From Methylorubrum rhodesianum (GTDB lineage: Bacteria > Pseudomonadota > Alphaproteobacteria > Rhizobiales > Beijerinckiaceae): a DNA stretch of 64,000 bases. A program made the translations under genes and the position numbers. The stretch is taken from assembly GCF_014199985.1 (NCBI RefSeq), contig NZ_JACHOS010000016.1:1-64000 (forward strand), read 5' to 3'. Position 1 is the stretch's first letter; the number at the start of each line of letters is the position of its first letter. The notes under the pieces are model-generated. The model did no database searches. It worked only from the letters and a program-made list of their open reading frames with translations, and had not been told where the DNA came from. This document shows positions 18,116 to 26,943 of this stretch, one piece after another.

Positions 18116-18376
18116 TACCAGGTCGTTGGATTCGTCGCGGTCGGAGCTGCCGGCGCCGCCGTGCTGCACGGGTGGCATGTTCCGAAGTCTGTCAGCCTCG
18201 GGTTCTTGTCTCTCAACTTGATTGCTGCGGCTGTGGTCGGATTTGCGCAGACCGTGCGCATCGAAAGCCCGCTCGAACCGATCCCCTACAACACGCCTTC
18301 GGAGATGCCGCCGACGGAGGGGTTTGTCGCCCCGCCCCGTCTCGAGACGCCGCGATCCGAACGCAGTGTCTGGTGA
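18116..18376 (+). CDS. Small membrane protein, unknown function
   Basis: An 86-residue protein with two hydrophobic segments (YQVVGFVAVGAAGAAVLHG and LGFLSLNLIAAAVVGFAQT) and a proline/glutamate-rich C-terminal tail. GTG is taken as start because AAGGTG lies about 8 bases upstream; TTG 45 bases earlier is an alternative. Hydrophobicity pattern and codon use look real, but no family is recognised and no neighbour suggests a role. Confidence 0.5.
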   Translation, partial: YQVVGFVAVGAAGAAVLHGWHVPKSVSLGFLSLNLIAAAVVGFAQTVRIESPLEPIPYNTPSEMPPTEGFVAPPRLETPRSERSVW

Positions 18377-18517
18377 CTCTTGCCCCTGCGAGGGCGGTTC
18401 GCGGACTTCAACTCGCTTCCAACCGGTTGCGGCTCGGTCCCGCTTCCCTGGCTGACCCGCAGGGAGCGGTGAGGCTCACGGACATATCGCGGGGTGAGTC
18501 GGGGCGGATCGACCGGG

Positions 18518-18547
18518 CCGAGCGACGGATGGCCCGCCGTCGCTCGG
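18518..18547. terminator. Bidirectional hairpin between convergent genes
   Basis: An 11-bp perfect stem (CCGAGCGACGG with CCGTCGCTCGG) and an 8-base loop sit between the stop of the small plus-strand gene and the stop of the minus-strand clcA-type gene. No long T run follows. The rest of 18377-18707 shows nothing else. Confidence 0.6.
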
Positions 18548-18707
18548 TGGAGTCGGAACGGGTGCGCAGGGTCGGGCCGAATTCACCGCATATCATCCAT
18601 GACGGAAGGACGGGGCGCGTTGCCGTCACCTCATGGGGAGGTCGCTCCAAGACGCCGGGGCGGCCCACGGCGTCGGCGGATGGGGTCGAAGCTCCCCCAG
18701 GCGCAGT

Positions 18708-20075
18708 TCAGTTCGTTGCGCGATCCGGGGTGGTGGCCAGACCGATATCCGAAGCCTTGACCGCCCCCTTGCCGGCACGGGCAAGGGCGCGGTCCAGCAT
18801 CTGTCCGTAAATCGGACGGCCGCCGAGCCATTGGGCCACGAGGCTGGCCATGAGGCAGGCCGTCAGCATCGGCAGGACGAGCGCATAGGCGCTCGTGAGT
18901 TCGAGCACCAGCACCACGCCCACGGCCGGAGCGTGGACGGTCGCGCTGAACAGCGCGGCCATCGCCACGATTCCAAAGGAGAGCGGCGTCACCCCGAGGC
19001 CGGTCAAGGCGTCGGGAAACGCCGTTTGCGCGAGTAGGCCGAAGGCCAAGCCGATACAGGTCGCCAGGGACAGAATTGGCGCGAAGATGCCGCCCGGCGT
19101 CCCAACGGAATAGCTGGCGACCGAGGTGAAGAGGCGGGCGACCGCCAGCATCAGGAGCACGCCCGCACTCGGCGTCAGGACAGCGATCTGGGAAATGATT
19201 CGCTCCCCGCCCGTGACGGTGCGCGGAGCGACGATCAGCAGGGCGCCCACGAGCAGGCCGACCAGAGCGGGCCACACATATGGGGCGCGCTTCTGCCATC
19301 CGTCGGCGACGTCCAGCATCGTCATGATGCATCGGTTGAAGAGCACGCCCACGGCCCCCAGGATCATCCCCAGGATCGCGAAGGCAGGCAACGAAGCCAG
19401 CGCCGCTGCCCCGGCGGACAGCGGCAGATCCGGCCTTGGGCCCGAGATGATCTCGGTCACCGCTGTTCCGGTGATCGCCGCAGCGAACACCCCCATGTAG
19501 TTCCGGAACGTGTACGGAAACTGCTTGCGCGTCTCCTCGATGACGAAAAGCACGGCCGACATCGGCGCGTTGAAGGCACAGGCGAGACCCGCTCCCGCGC
19601 CAGCCGCCAGCAAGGCCTGCCGGTCGGCGGCCCTCACCCGGAACATCTCGGAGGCGGCCAGCGCCGCCGAGCCGCCCATGTGAATGGTCGGTCCCTCCCG
19701 GCCGAGAACCAGGCCCGAGCCGATGGCCGCGATGCCGGCGATGAACTTCACCGGCAGCACGCGTTCCCAACGCACATGCCTGATGCCGGCGATGGCCCCC
19801 TCGATCTCCGGAACGCCGCTCCCACCCGCCTCCGGGGCGAAGCGCCCGGTGATGAACACGGCGAAGAGAGTGGCCGCCATGGTAAGGGTGGCACTCGCCG
19901 CGACCAGCCGCCATCCCGTCATATGGCCGGCCAGCCATGCCGGCCAATCGACGATCGTGTCGATGGCGAGGTGGAAGAGGCCGCCGAACAGGCCCGTCAG
20001 GGCACCGGTGATCAGGGCGAGGGCAACGAAGCGTGCCTGTTGCAGGGGCGGGGCGGGTTGATCTGTTTCAGTCAT
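18708..20075 (-). CDS. clcA: ClcA-type chloride/proton antiporter (CLC family)
   Basis: A 455-residue CLC protein. The selectivity motifs are present in order: GSGVPE (~85-90), GREGPT (~125-130, containing the gating glutamate Glu127) and the proton glutamate in FVIEETRKQF (~Glu181). GTPGGIFAP follows near residue 320, and the tyrosine in RPIYGQML is near the C-terminus. Presence of both gating and proton glutamates points to an H+/Cl- exchanger rather than a channel. About 18 membrane helices are expected. No cytoplasmic CBS domain is present. ATG start with GAGAGGAA upstream. Such exchangers help acid resistance and anion homeostasis. Confidence 0.9.
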   Translation of the reverse strand: MTETDQPAPPLQQARFVALALITGALTGLFGGLFHLAIDTIVDWPAWLAGHMTGWRLVAASATLTMAATLFAVFITGRFAPEAGGSGVPEIEGAIAGIRHVRWERVLPVKFIAGIAAIGSGLVLGREGPTIHMGGSAALAASEMFRVRAADRQALLAAGAGAGLACAFNAPMSAVLFVIEETRKQFPYTFRNYMGVFAAAITGTAVTEIISGPRPDLPLSAGAAALASLPAFAILGMILGAVGVLFNRCIMTMLDVADGWQKRAPYVWPALVGLLVGALLIVAPRTVTGGERIISQIAVLTPSAGVLLMLAVARLFTSVASYSVGTPGGIFAPILSLATCIGLAFGLLAQTAFPDALTGLGVTPLSFGIVAMAALFSATVHAPAVGVVLVLELTSAYALVLPMLTACLMASLVAQWLGGRPIYGQMLDRALARAGKGAVKASDIGLATTPDRATN

Positions 20076-20202
20076 CCGCGCCCGTTCCTCTCGCTGCTCG
20101 CCGGCCCCCGGACGGCATACCGTCCGTCGCGGGATCGGCTGTCTCGGCGGAGCGCGCCGGAATCCGGTGAAGCGGTGTCACGGGCGTCGGCCGGACCACC
20201 CG

Positions 20203-23200
20203 TCAGGCGCTCACGCGCTGCCGCGCCCTCCCCGACTTCACGCGCTCCCGCAGGGTCTGCACCGTGACGTAGAGCATCGGCACGAGGAAGATGCCGATCG
20301 AACTCGCGGCAATCATCCCGCCGAAGACCGCGGTGCCGACGTCGCGACGGCTGATCTGGGCCGCGCCGGTGGCGATCACCAGGGGGACGAGGCCGAGGAT
20401 GAAGGCGATGGAGGTCATCATCACGGCGCGGAACCGCTGCTCGGCGCCGCGGATCGCGGCCTCCCTGATCGGCACGCCCGCCTCGCGCTGATCCTTCGCG
20501 AACTCGACGATCAGGATGCCGTTCTTGGCTGCGAGGGCGATCAGCACCACGAGCCCGATCTCGCTGTAGAGGTCGAGGGACAGGCCGGCGAGCTTGACGG
20601 CCAGGTAGGAGCCGAAGGCGCCGACCACGACGGACAGGAGGACCGGAATCGGGATCGTCCAGCTCTCGTAGAGGGCCACCAGAAACAGGTAGGCGAACAG
20701 GAACGCGAGGCCGAGGACGATCCAGGTCTGCCCGGACGCCTGCTGCTCCTGATAGGCGGTCCCGGTCCACTCGTAGCCGTAGCCCGTCGGCAGGGTCCGG
20801 TCGGAGATCTGCCCCATCGCGGCCATCGCTGCGCCCGAGGAGATGCCGGGGGCCGGGCTGCCGTTCACGCTCACGGCCCGGAAGTTGTTGTAGCGGGTGA
20901 GCACCTGCGGTCCCAGCACGATGCGCTCGCGCGCGACCGAACGCAGCGGCACCATCTGCCCGGAGGCGCCGCGGACATAGATGCCCCAGATGTCGCGGAT
21001 GTCACCCCGGTTGGCCGCCTCGCCCTCCACATTCACCTGCCATGTGCGACCGTAGAGGTTGAAATTGTTGACGTAGATGCCGCCGAGCGTCGCCTGGAGC
21101 GCGCTGAAGACGTCGCTCATCGCCAGCCCGAGCACCTGGGCCTTCGTGCGGTCGATGTCGAGGAAGATCGAGGGATTCGATGCCGTGAAGGTCGAGAAGA
21201 CGCGGGTGAGCTGCGGGTCGCGGTTCGCCGCCGCAACGAGTCCGCGCACGACCGCGTCGATCGTCGCCGAGTCCTGGCCCTCCCGCGCCTCGAGCACGTA
21301 TTCGAAGCCGCCGCTCGTCGAGAGGCCGATGATGGGCGGAAGGTTGAAGGGCCGCACGATGGCCTGCCCGATCTTCGCTGCCGCCGCGTCCGTGCGCCCG
21401 ATCAGGGCCTGGGCGGACTCCGCCGCGCTTCGGCGATCGGCGAAGGGTTTGAGCTGCGCCACCAGGAACGCGGCGTTCGGCTCGGCCGCCCCGTCCAGAA
21501 GCGAGAAGCCGACGACCGAGAGCACTTGGTTGACGCCGGGCGTCGCCTTCAGGAGGCTCTCGACCTCTGACGCGACGGCGCTCGTGCGGGCCACCGAGGC
21601 ACCGTCCGGCAGCTGGACCGAGACGAAAAAGGCGCCTTGATCCTCTTCCGGAAGGAAGCCGACCGGTGTGATCCGCGAGATGCCGAAGATGCCGCCCGCA
21701 AACAGCACGACCAGAGCGAGCGAGAGCGCGGAGACGCGGACGAGGCGGCGGACGCCCGCTGCATAGCGGTCCCGTACCCAGTCGATCCCGTCGAGCACCC
21801 GGCCCAGGATGCCGCGCCGCCCGCGCGTGGGGCGCAGAAATAGCCCGCAGAGCGCGGGCGAAAGGGTCAGCGCGTTGATCGCCGAGATCACCATCGCGGC
21901 GCTGATCGTGACGGCGAACTGCCGAAACAGCGTTCCCGACACGCCCGGGATGAAGGCGATCGGAACGAAGACGGACAGGAGGACGAGCGTGATGGCGATG
22001 ATGGGAGCCGTGATCTGCGTCATGGCGAGCTTCGTCGCCTCGGCCGGCGACAGCTCCGGATGCTCCTCCATCACCCGCTCGACATTCTCGACGACGACGA
22101 TGGCGTCGTCGACCACGATGCCGATGGCGAGCACCATCGCCAGGAGCGACACGGTGTTCGCCGAGTAGCCGAGCACGAGCAGCACCACGAAGGTACCGAT
22201 GAGGCTCACCGGGACGGCGATCGCGGGAATCAACGTCGCTCGCAGATTGCCGAGGAACAGAAACACGACGAGGACGACGAGAACGAAAGCCTCGGCCAGC
22301 GTCCGCAGCACCTCGGAGATGGTATCCTTCACGAAGGTCGTGGAATCATGCACGACCGCGTAGCGCAGACCGGCTGGGAAGCGCGCCGAAAGCTTGTCCA
22401 GGGTTGCCTTCACGGCGGTCGCGGTCCGCACCGCGTTGGCGCCGGGCACGAGATAGATGGCGATGGGGACGCCGGGGCGACCATCGAGCCGGGATTCGCT
22501 GTCGAAGCTCTGCGCGCTGAGCTCGACCCTGGCGACATCGCGGATCCGGACCACGGAGCCGTCGGGATTCGTCCGCAGGACGATCGCGCCGAACTGTGCA
22601 GGCGTCGACAATCGACCCTGCGTCTGCACGTTCATCTGTATCTGTTGCTCGTTCGTGATCGGCGGTGCGCCGATGCGGCCGACCGGCGCCTGCACGCTCT
22701 GCGCCCGTATCGCATCCACCACGTCCGACGGCGCGAGACTCAGGCTCGTCAGGCGCTGCGTGTCGAACCAGACCCGCATCGAGTAGTTCATCCGCGCGAA
22801 CAGGTTGGCCTGGCCCACTCCGGCCGTGCGCAGGATCTCGTCGAGCACGTTGATGATGGCGTAGTTCGTGATGAAGAGCGGGTCCTGCGCGCCCGTCTCG
22901 CTGTAGAGGACGGCGAACAGCAGGATCGCGGACGACTTCTTCTGCACCTTGAGCCCCTGCAGCTGCACCTCGGACGGGAGCTGGGACAGGGCCGCCTGGA
23001 CGCGGTTGTTGACGCTGACTGTATTGATGTCCGGGTCGGAGCCGAGTTCGAAACTCACCGCCAGGCTGTAGCTGCCGTCATTGGCGCTCGTGGACTTCAT
23101 ATAGATCATGCGGTCGACACCGATGACCTGTGCCTCAAGCGGCTGGGCGACGCTTGCCTCGACGACCTCAGCGGAGGCTCCCGGATACGTCGCCGACACG

Positions 23201-23334
23201 CTGACCTGCGGCGGCACGATGTCCGGAAACTGCGCGACCGGGATCCGGAGCAGCGCCAACCCTCCGGCGATCGTGATGATCAGCGCGATGACGAGCGCGA
23301 GCCGGGGGCGGTCCACGAAGATCGACGAGATCAT
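20203..23334 (-). CDS. RND efflux pump inner-membrane transporter (HAE1/AcrB type)
   Basis: A 1043-residue proton-driven RND exporter. It starts MISSIFVDRPRLAL, the usual AcrB-like first membrane helix. The tandem aspartates of helix 4 (AIGIVVDDAIVVVENV, ~residue 400) needed for proton relay are intact, and GFLPEEDQGAFFVSVQLPDGAS opens the second half. Twelve membrane segments and two large periplasmic loops are expected. The ATG has AGAGG upstream. It lies 46 bases after its adaptor gene, forming an adaptor-pump operon; an outer-membrane TolC partner is not in the window. Likely substrates are hydrophobic drugs or toxins, not predictable in detail. Confidence 0.93.
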   Translation of the reverse strand: MISSIFVDRPRLALVIALIITIAGGLALLRIPVAQFPDIVPPQVSVSATYPGASAEVVEASVAQPLEAQVIGVDRMIYMKSTSANDGSYSLAVSFELGSDPDINTVSVNNRVQAALSQLPSEVQLQGLKVQKKSSAILLFAVLYSETGAQDPLFITNYAIINVLDEILRTAGVGQANLFARMNYSMRVWFDTQRLTSLSLAPSDVVDAIRAQSVQAPVGRIGAPPITNEQQIQMNVQTQGRLSTPAQFGAIVLRTNPDGSVVRIRDVARVELSAQSFDSESRLDGRPGVPIAIYLVPGANAVRTATAVKATLDKLSARFPAGLRYAVVHDSTTFVKDTISEVLRTLAEAFVLVVLVVFLFLGNLRATLIPAIAVPVSLIGTFVVLLVLGYSANTVSLLAMVLAIGIVVDDAIVVVENVERVMEEHPELSPAEATKLAMTQITAPIIAITLVLLSVFVPIAFIPGVSGTLFRQFAVTISAAMVISAINALTLSPALCGLFLRPTRGRRGILGRVLDGIDWVRDRYAAGVRRLVRVSALSLALVVLFAGGIFGISRITPVGFLPEEDQGAFFVSVQLPDGASVARTSAVASEVESLLKATPGVNQVLSVVGFSLLDGAAEPNAAFLVAQLKPFADRRSAAESAQALIGRTDAAAAKIGQAIVRPFNLPPIIGLSTSGGFEYVLEAREGQDSATIDAVVRGLVAAANRDPQLTRVFSTFTASNPSIFLDIDRTKAQVLGLAMSDVFSALQATLGGIYVNNFNLYGRTWQVNVEGEAANRGDIRDIWGIYVRGASGQMVPLRSVARERIVLGPQVLTRYNNFRAVSVNGSPAPGISSGAAMAAMGQISDRTLPTGYGYEWTGTAYQEQQASGQTWIVLGLAFLFAYLFLVALYESWTIPIPVLLSVVVGAFGSYLAVKLAGLSLDLYSEIGLVVLIALAAKNGILIVEFAKDQREAGVPIREAAIRGAEQRFRAVMMTSIAFILGLVPLVIATGAAQISRRDVGTAVFGGMIAASSIGIFLVPMLYVTVQTLRERVKSGRARQRVSA

Positions 23335-23380
23335 GCCACGCCTCTGGCTTGGCTGCCTGGAACAGGCGGCGTTTGATGCT

Positions 23381-24730
23381 CTAGCGCCGGCTGCCCGGGC
23401 TGCCGCCGGCATTCGGGCCGGCGGCGCCGGTCGGTTCCGCAGGTGGCGAAGCGGACACGGCCGGAGCCCTCGCGGGCGCCCCGGCACCCGCACCGCCGGG
23501 GGACGCCGGGCCTGCAGGGTCTGCAGCCCCGGCCATGCCCTGCCTCGCCGAGCTTTGCATGATCATCTCAAGAGTGGTGTCGGCGGGCTCTGGTGAGATC
23601 GCCTCGCCCGCGCGGACCCGCTGAAGGCCCTCGGCGATCACCTGCTCCCCGACCTTGAGGCCGCTCGTCACCGCCGCGAGCGTGGTGCTCGACTGGCCGA
23701 GTTGGATCCGACGCTGCTCGGCCCTGTTCCCCGGCCCGATCACGTAAACGTAGCTGCCCTGCTGATCGGCCAGGACGGCGGCCCGGGGGATCGCGACCAC
23801 GTCCACCGGCTCGGCCCCCTCGAGAAACACGGTCACGAACTCGCCGTCCAGGAGTTCGCGAACGGTGACGGGGCTCTGGGCCTGTTCGAAAATCGGAGGA
23901 TTGGGCAGCACGCCGCGAAGCAGGATCGTATCCGTGTTCGTCGCGATGGTGTTGTTGACGAAATTGAGCTTCCCGGTGTGGCCGTAGAAACGGCCGTCCG
24001 GCAGCTGTGCCCGGATCACGACGGCACCGAACCCGCCGATCGGCGTGTAGCGCGCCCGCAGATTGATGGCCTCTTGGACCGGCACCGGAAACGTCACGTA
24101 CATCGGATCCTGGCTGACGATCGTTGTCAGCACGCCGGAGCCCGGCCCGACGACGTTGCCGATTGTAAGGGTGGTCCGCCCGATCTGGCCCGCAATCGGC
24201 GCCCGGATTTCCGTGTAGCGGAGGTTGATCTGCGCGGTGTCGAGCTGGGCCTGCGCGGCCTGGAGCTGCGCCTCCAGCGCGCGCTCGTTTGCGAGTGCCG
24301 CGTCGTAGGTCGATTGCTGCCCGGCCGGCCCGCCGAGCAGGATTCTGGCACGCTGCGTCGTGAGACGTGCGTTTCCCAACTGCGCTTCGACCTGCGCGAT
24401 CTGCGCCTGCTGAGCGGCCACGGCCGCCTCGAACGGGCCCTTCTCGAGCAGGTAGAGGAGATGGCCTTCCGCGACATCAGCGCCCTCGACGAAGAACCGC
24501 TTCTCGATGAACGCCGTCACCCGCGCGACGACGTCGACGCGCTGCTGCGCCTCGATGCGGCCGATGAACTGCTCCGTCTGCGTGATCGGCTTCTTGCGAG
24601 CCGCGACGACGCCGACGACGGGCGGCTCAACCGGCTCAGCCTGTGCATGCGCAGCAGAGATCGCGGGCAGGCAAGAGGCGGAGAGCGCCGCAGCGGCCAC
24701 CCAGACCCGGAGCTTGAACAGGCCGGACAT
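23381..24730 (-). CDS. RND efflux periplasmic adaptor (membrane fusion protein)
   Basis: A 449-residue adaptor linking the RND pump to an outer-membrane channel. An N-terminal signal peptide ends near AAHAQA. A lipoyl/barrel-sandwich half-motif (FIGRIEAQQRVDVVARVTAFI) follows, then an alpha-helical hairpin rich in Gln/Ala (~105-175) and the second lipoyl half (IRAPIAGQIGRTTLTIGNVV). The C-terminus after residue ~400 is a low-complexity Pro/Ala/Gly tail, unusual in length. ATG start, GGA upstream. It is the first gene of the operon. No canonical lipobox is seen. Confidence 0.9.
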   Translation of the reverse strand: MSGLFKLRVWVAAAALSASCLPAISAAHAQAEPVEPPVVGVVAARKKPITQTEQFIGRIEAQQRVDVVARVTAFIEKRFFVEGADVAEGHLLYLLEKGPFEAAVAAQQAQIAQVEAQLGNARLTTQRARILLGGPAGQQSTYDAALANERALEAQLQAAQAQLDTAQINLRYTEIRAPIAGQIGRTTLTIGNVVGPGSGVLTTIVSQDPMYVTFPVPVQEAINLRARYTPIGGFGAVVIRAQLPDGRFYGHTGKLNFVNNTIATNTDTILLRGVLPNPPIFEQAQSPVTVRELLDGEFVTVFLEGAEPVDVVAIPRAAVLADQQGSYVYVIGPGNRAEQRRIQLGQSSTTLAAVTSGLKVGEQVIAEGLQRVRAGEAISPEPADTTLEMIMQSSARQGMAGAADPAGPASPGGAGAGAPARAPAVSASPPAEPTGAAGPNAGGSPGSRR

Positions 24731-25395
24731 CGTCACGTCCGCCTTCGAGAGATCGTCAACCAAGCCTCGACGAACGCTCCACCCGCCTCTCCCTCGGGTA
24801 AGCCACATGCGTGGGACGTGCGGAGGCGCGAGGGGGTGAGGTAGGTTCGGAGCCTTATGGCGTGAATGTCGACGGATGGACGTTGGCCGGGGCGGCATTT
24901 GAACCGGGCCTTCTCGCCGGGCGGCGCATTGCAGCAGCCAGGGTGTGCGGGACGATCGGGCGCGAGATGCCGGTCAGGCCCTCCTGGCGCCGTCGAAATC
25001 GGCCATCATCACCTTGGTCCGGCGAAACCGGCTGACGATCGCTCCGCAAAGAATGCGGGCAACCCGACCGACGCCGGCGATGTGGCCGTTGATGCGGAAG
25101 CCGGCTCATGGATCGAATGGGAACATTGCACATCTCGGCATGCCCGAGAGTATAGTCGACACCGGCGAGCCGGTACCTTGACGATGATCAATCCAATCCC
25201 AGCCGGCCCTCCCCGGAGACCGTCCAGAGCCCTTTTGTCACCGAGCCTCTCTTGGCCGACCGGCCAGTCTGATCGACTGCGCGCGAAGCTGGCCTCGCCG
25301 TGGGCGCCGCGCGCCGACCGAGCAATGCAGGTCGGTGGCTGCGCTGCGCAAAACGCGCGACCGCGCAGAAGACACTGAAACGCCCTCCCCGATTG
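24731..25395. other. Intergenic region upstream of RND operon
   Basis: About 660 bases without a convincing gene. It should hold the promoter of the minus-strand adaptor-pump operon. No repressor gene is adjacent. Part of 25230-25330 shares short stretches, in inverse orientation, with about 38830-38900 beyond the island, which may be old repeat material. Confidence 0.3.
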
Positions 25396-25770
25396 GTGAA
25401 AACCGGCGACGACGAGCCAGACGCCTCACAGAAGGCGCGCATCTCGGCGTCGCGAGCCGAGCGTGATCTGGCGAAGGCTGCGCTCGACCGGATCCGCGAG
25501 GTCAGTCCGAATCCAGCCGAGATCGAGCCCGAACCAATCGAACCCTTCGGGCGTCCGCTGCGCGAGAAGGTGACCTTGAGGGAGATGTCGTTCCGGAAGG
25601 CGCGGCTTCAGTCGATCGCCGACCGCATCGAAGTCGGAGCGGACGTGATCCGCATCATCGGCGGCAAGGAGAGCCCGGAGAATGCCCTGATCGGTTCGGG
25701 CAGCGACGCCGTGTCTGGCGTTCGCAATTCTGTACGGAAATGGCGCACCCGACACGATTCGAACGTGTGA
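25396..25770 (+). pseudogene. C-terminal remnant of a serine-type site-specific recombinase
   Basis: About 124 codons ending in PEPIEPFGRPLREKV, SFRKARLQSIADRIEV, GADVIRIIGG and VRKWRTRHDSNV. From memory this matches the C-terminal region of large recombinases common in Rhizobiales (AxRxRIxVDxxxIRIxG, then FVxKWRxRxDSNx). There is no catalytic domain or plausible start, so it is a fragment. The last codons (WRTRHDSNV) are encoded by the reverse complement of the tRNA-Arg 3' end and the stop lies inside the tRNA, which shows that its former element ended in this tRNA. It lies outside the 12.7-kb island repeats. Confidence 0.65.
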
Positions 25771-25817
25771 CCTTTGCCTTCGGAGGGCAACGCTCTATCC
25801 AGCTGAGCTACGGGTGC
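25741..25817 (-). tRNA. tRNA-Arg, anticodon CCG
   Basis: Read on the minus strand it gives a full cloverleaf. The 7-bp acceptor is GCACCCG/CGGGTGC. The D-arm is GCTC-AGCTGGATA-GAGC, and the anticodon arm is TTGCC-CTCCGAA-GGCAA with CCG as anticodon. The T-arm is ACACG-TTCGAAT-CGTGT. Discriminator G and an encoded CCA complete the 3' end (25741-25743). The 5' half is shared with the island's direct repeat, so its upstream region is now island DNA. Confidence 0.96.
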
Positions 25818-25845
25818 TGACCGTGGCCCGTGAGTAGCCCAACTG
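25776..25845 (+). repeat. Left copy of 70-bp direct repeat (att-like) overlapping tRNA-Arg
   Basis: Identical to 38451-38520. It covers the tRNA-Arg 5' half (from the anticodon arm outward) and 28 bases upstream of the tRNA. Similarity continues at lower identity to about 25960. The tRNA 3' half (25741-25775) lies outside the repeat and is present only here, so recombination here reconstituted an intact tRNA. Confidence 0.85.
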
Positions 25846-25929
25846 AACCGTCGACGCAACGGCGCTTTGCGGGGCGGTGGAACGCCCTGGTCGCTCAATG
25901 GGATGAACGCGTGGCCCTCCTCAGGCGAC

Positions 25930-25959
25930 GGTCACACGTTCGAATCGTGTCGGGTGCGC
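25930..25959 (+). repeat. Inverted copy of the tRNA-Arg T-arm and acceptor 3' end (tRNA-like relic)
   Basis: These 30 bases are the exact reverse complement of 25743-25772, the T-arm and 3' acceptor of the adjacent tRNA-Arg. The preceding ~45 bases loosely resemble a D-arm and anticodon arm, but the 5' acceptor does not pair. It is probably not a functional tRNA, more likely an old attachment-site relic. A more degraded counterpart lies at about 38556-38635. Confidence 0.7.
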
Positions 25960-26055
25960 GACGAGCGGCGGAGGGGCTGCTCAAGCGCCGGCAATGTGTC
26001 CGCGGGTGCGGACGGCGTGCGGCGCGGTTGAGGCGCATGTGCCGCGCGTGCGCCG

Positions 26056-26926
26056 TCAGTAGCCTTCTACGAAGAGCGCCAGCCCGACACCCCAGCTAGT
26101 CCAGCGGCCATCGGGGTGGGTCGACCCCGGCATTCGGCCGAAGCGCTCGGGCGCTGCGTTCAACGCGTCGCGCAGTTCGCCTACGAGACGAGATCCGGCG
26201 CGCTGCGCCGTCCACTTCTGCGTGAGGGTGTGGGCAAAGGCCCATCCGCCGGAGAGTTTCAGTCCGTGCCGCTCACCACCCCGCCCGTGGATCTGCCTCA
26301 GGTCGGCTTTGAGCTGCGCCGTCATCGATGTTGAAAGCTGCGATTCGGCGGCATCGACGAGCTTGCGGACAGCGTTGGCGACACGGCTGTCCCAGATTAC
26401 CTGCGGATGGCCTGCGGTATGAGCGTTATGATCGAGGTGCGCCGTCGCGAATGCCGCGACCTTCGTCCATCCGCTGCTCCACGGAGCTTCAGCAACAGCT
26501 CGTGCACACGGAGCGCCAGCAGCCTGGAGCGCCACCGCAAAAACGGATCGGACTTGGGAAGCTTCGATCGGGCTTCGACTTCGAACGCGCCCCCCAGGCG
26601 AACACACGATGCGTCAGGTCGACGGCCAAACGCTGCTCATCGAGCGTCCAAGATGAGCACTCGTTCAGAGCCTGTGCGAGATGGAGGCTGTCAGACAGGA
26701 TGGGCCCCAGGCGCTGTGTCAGCTCCTGATACCCATCGCCATCCCAGTGATAGGCGAGCACACGGTCGGCCCACGGCGAAGTAGCCGAGGAGACCGGGCG
26801 AGCGCGCCAGACGTTGCCTCTTCGGACTTCCGAATGCTCTGTCCGAGATGGCGGCCATGCGGAGAGCGCTGCAGCCAAGATGTGCGCGTGATTGCGGGAG
26901 GAAATCGCGTTTGCGCCGCCGATCAT
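26056..26926 (-). pseudogene. Decayed gene of the island operon with two single-base frameshifts
   Basis: Three reading frames join into one protein: start ATG at 26926 (GAGGAG 7 bases upstream), reading on through WADRVLAYHWDGDGYQEL and DLTHRVFAWG in frame 1. A middle part reads FEVEARSKLPKSDPF, then LRWRSRLLALRVHELLLKL in frame 2. The last part reads WSSGWTKVAAFATAHLDHN through VIWDSRVANAV to LALFVEGY in frame 3. One missing G in the run near 26598 and one missing base near 26483 restore about 290 residues. The 'VIWDSRV' and tryptophan-rich core remind me of 8-oxoguanine glycosylase (OGG)-fold proteins found in defence contexts, but that is uncertain. The start overlaps the end region of the helicase gene, so it was last in the operon. 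Confidence 0.7.
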
Positions 26927-26943
26927 CGCTTGCTCCTCAAGGC

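Noticed and set aside
25884..25961. A second functional tRNA on the plus strand next to tRNA-Arg
   Set aside because: The T-arm and 3' acceptor are perfect, but the 5' acceptor strand does not pair and the anticodon stem is faulty. It is better explained as a relic of the attachment region.
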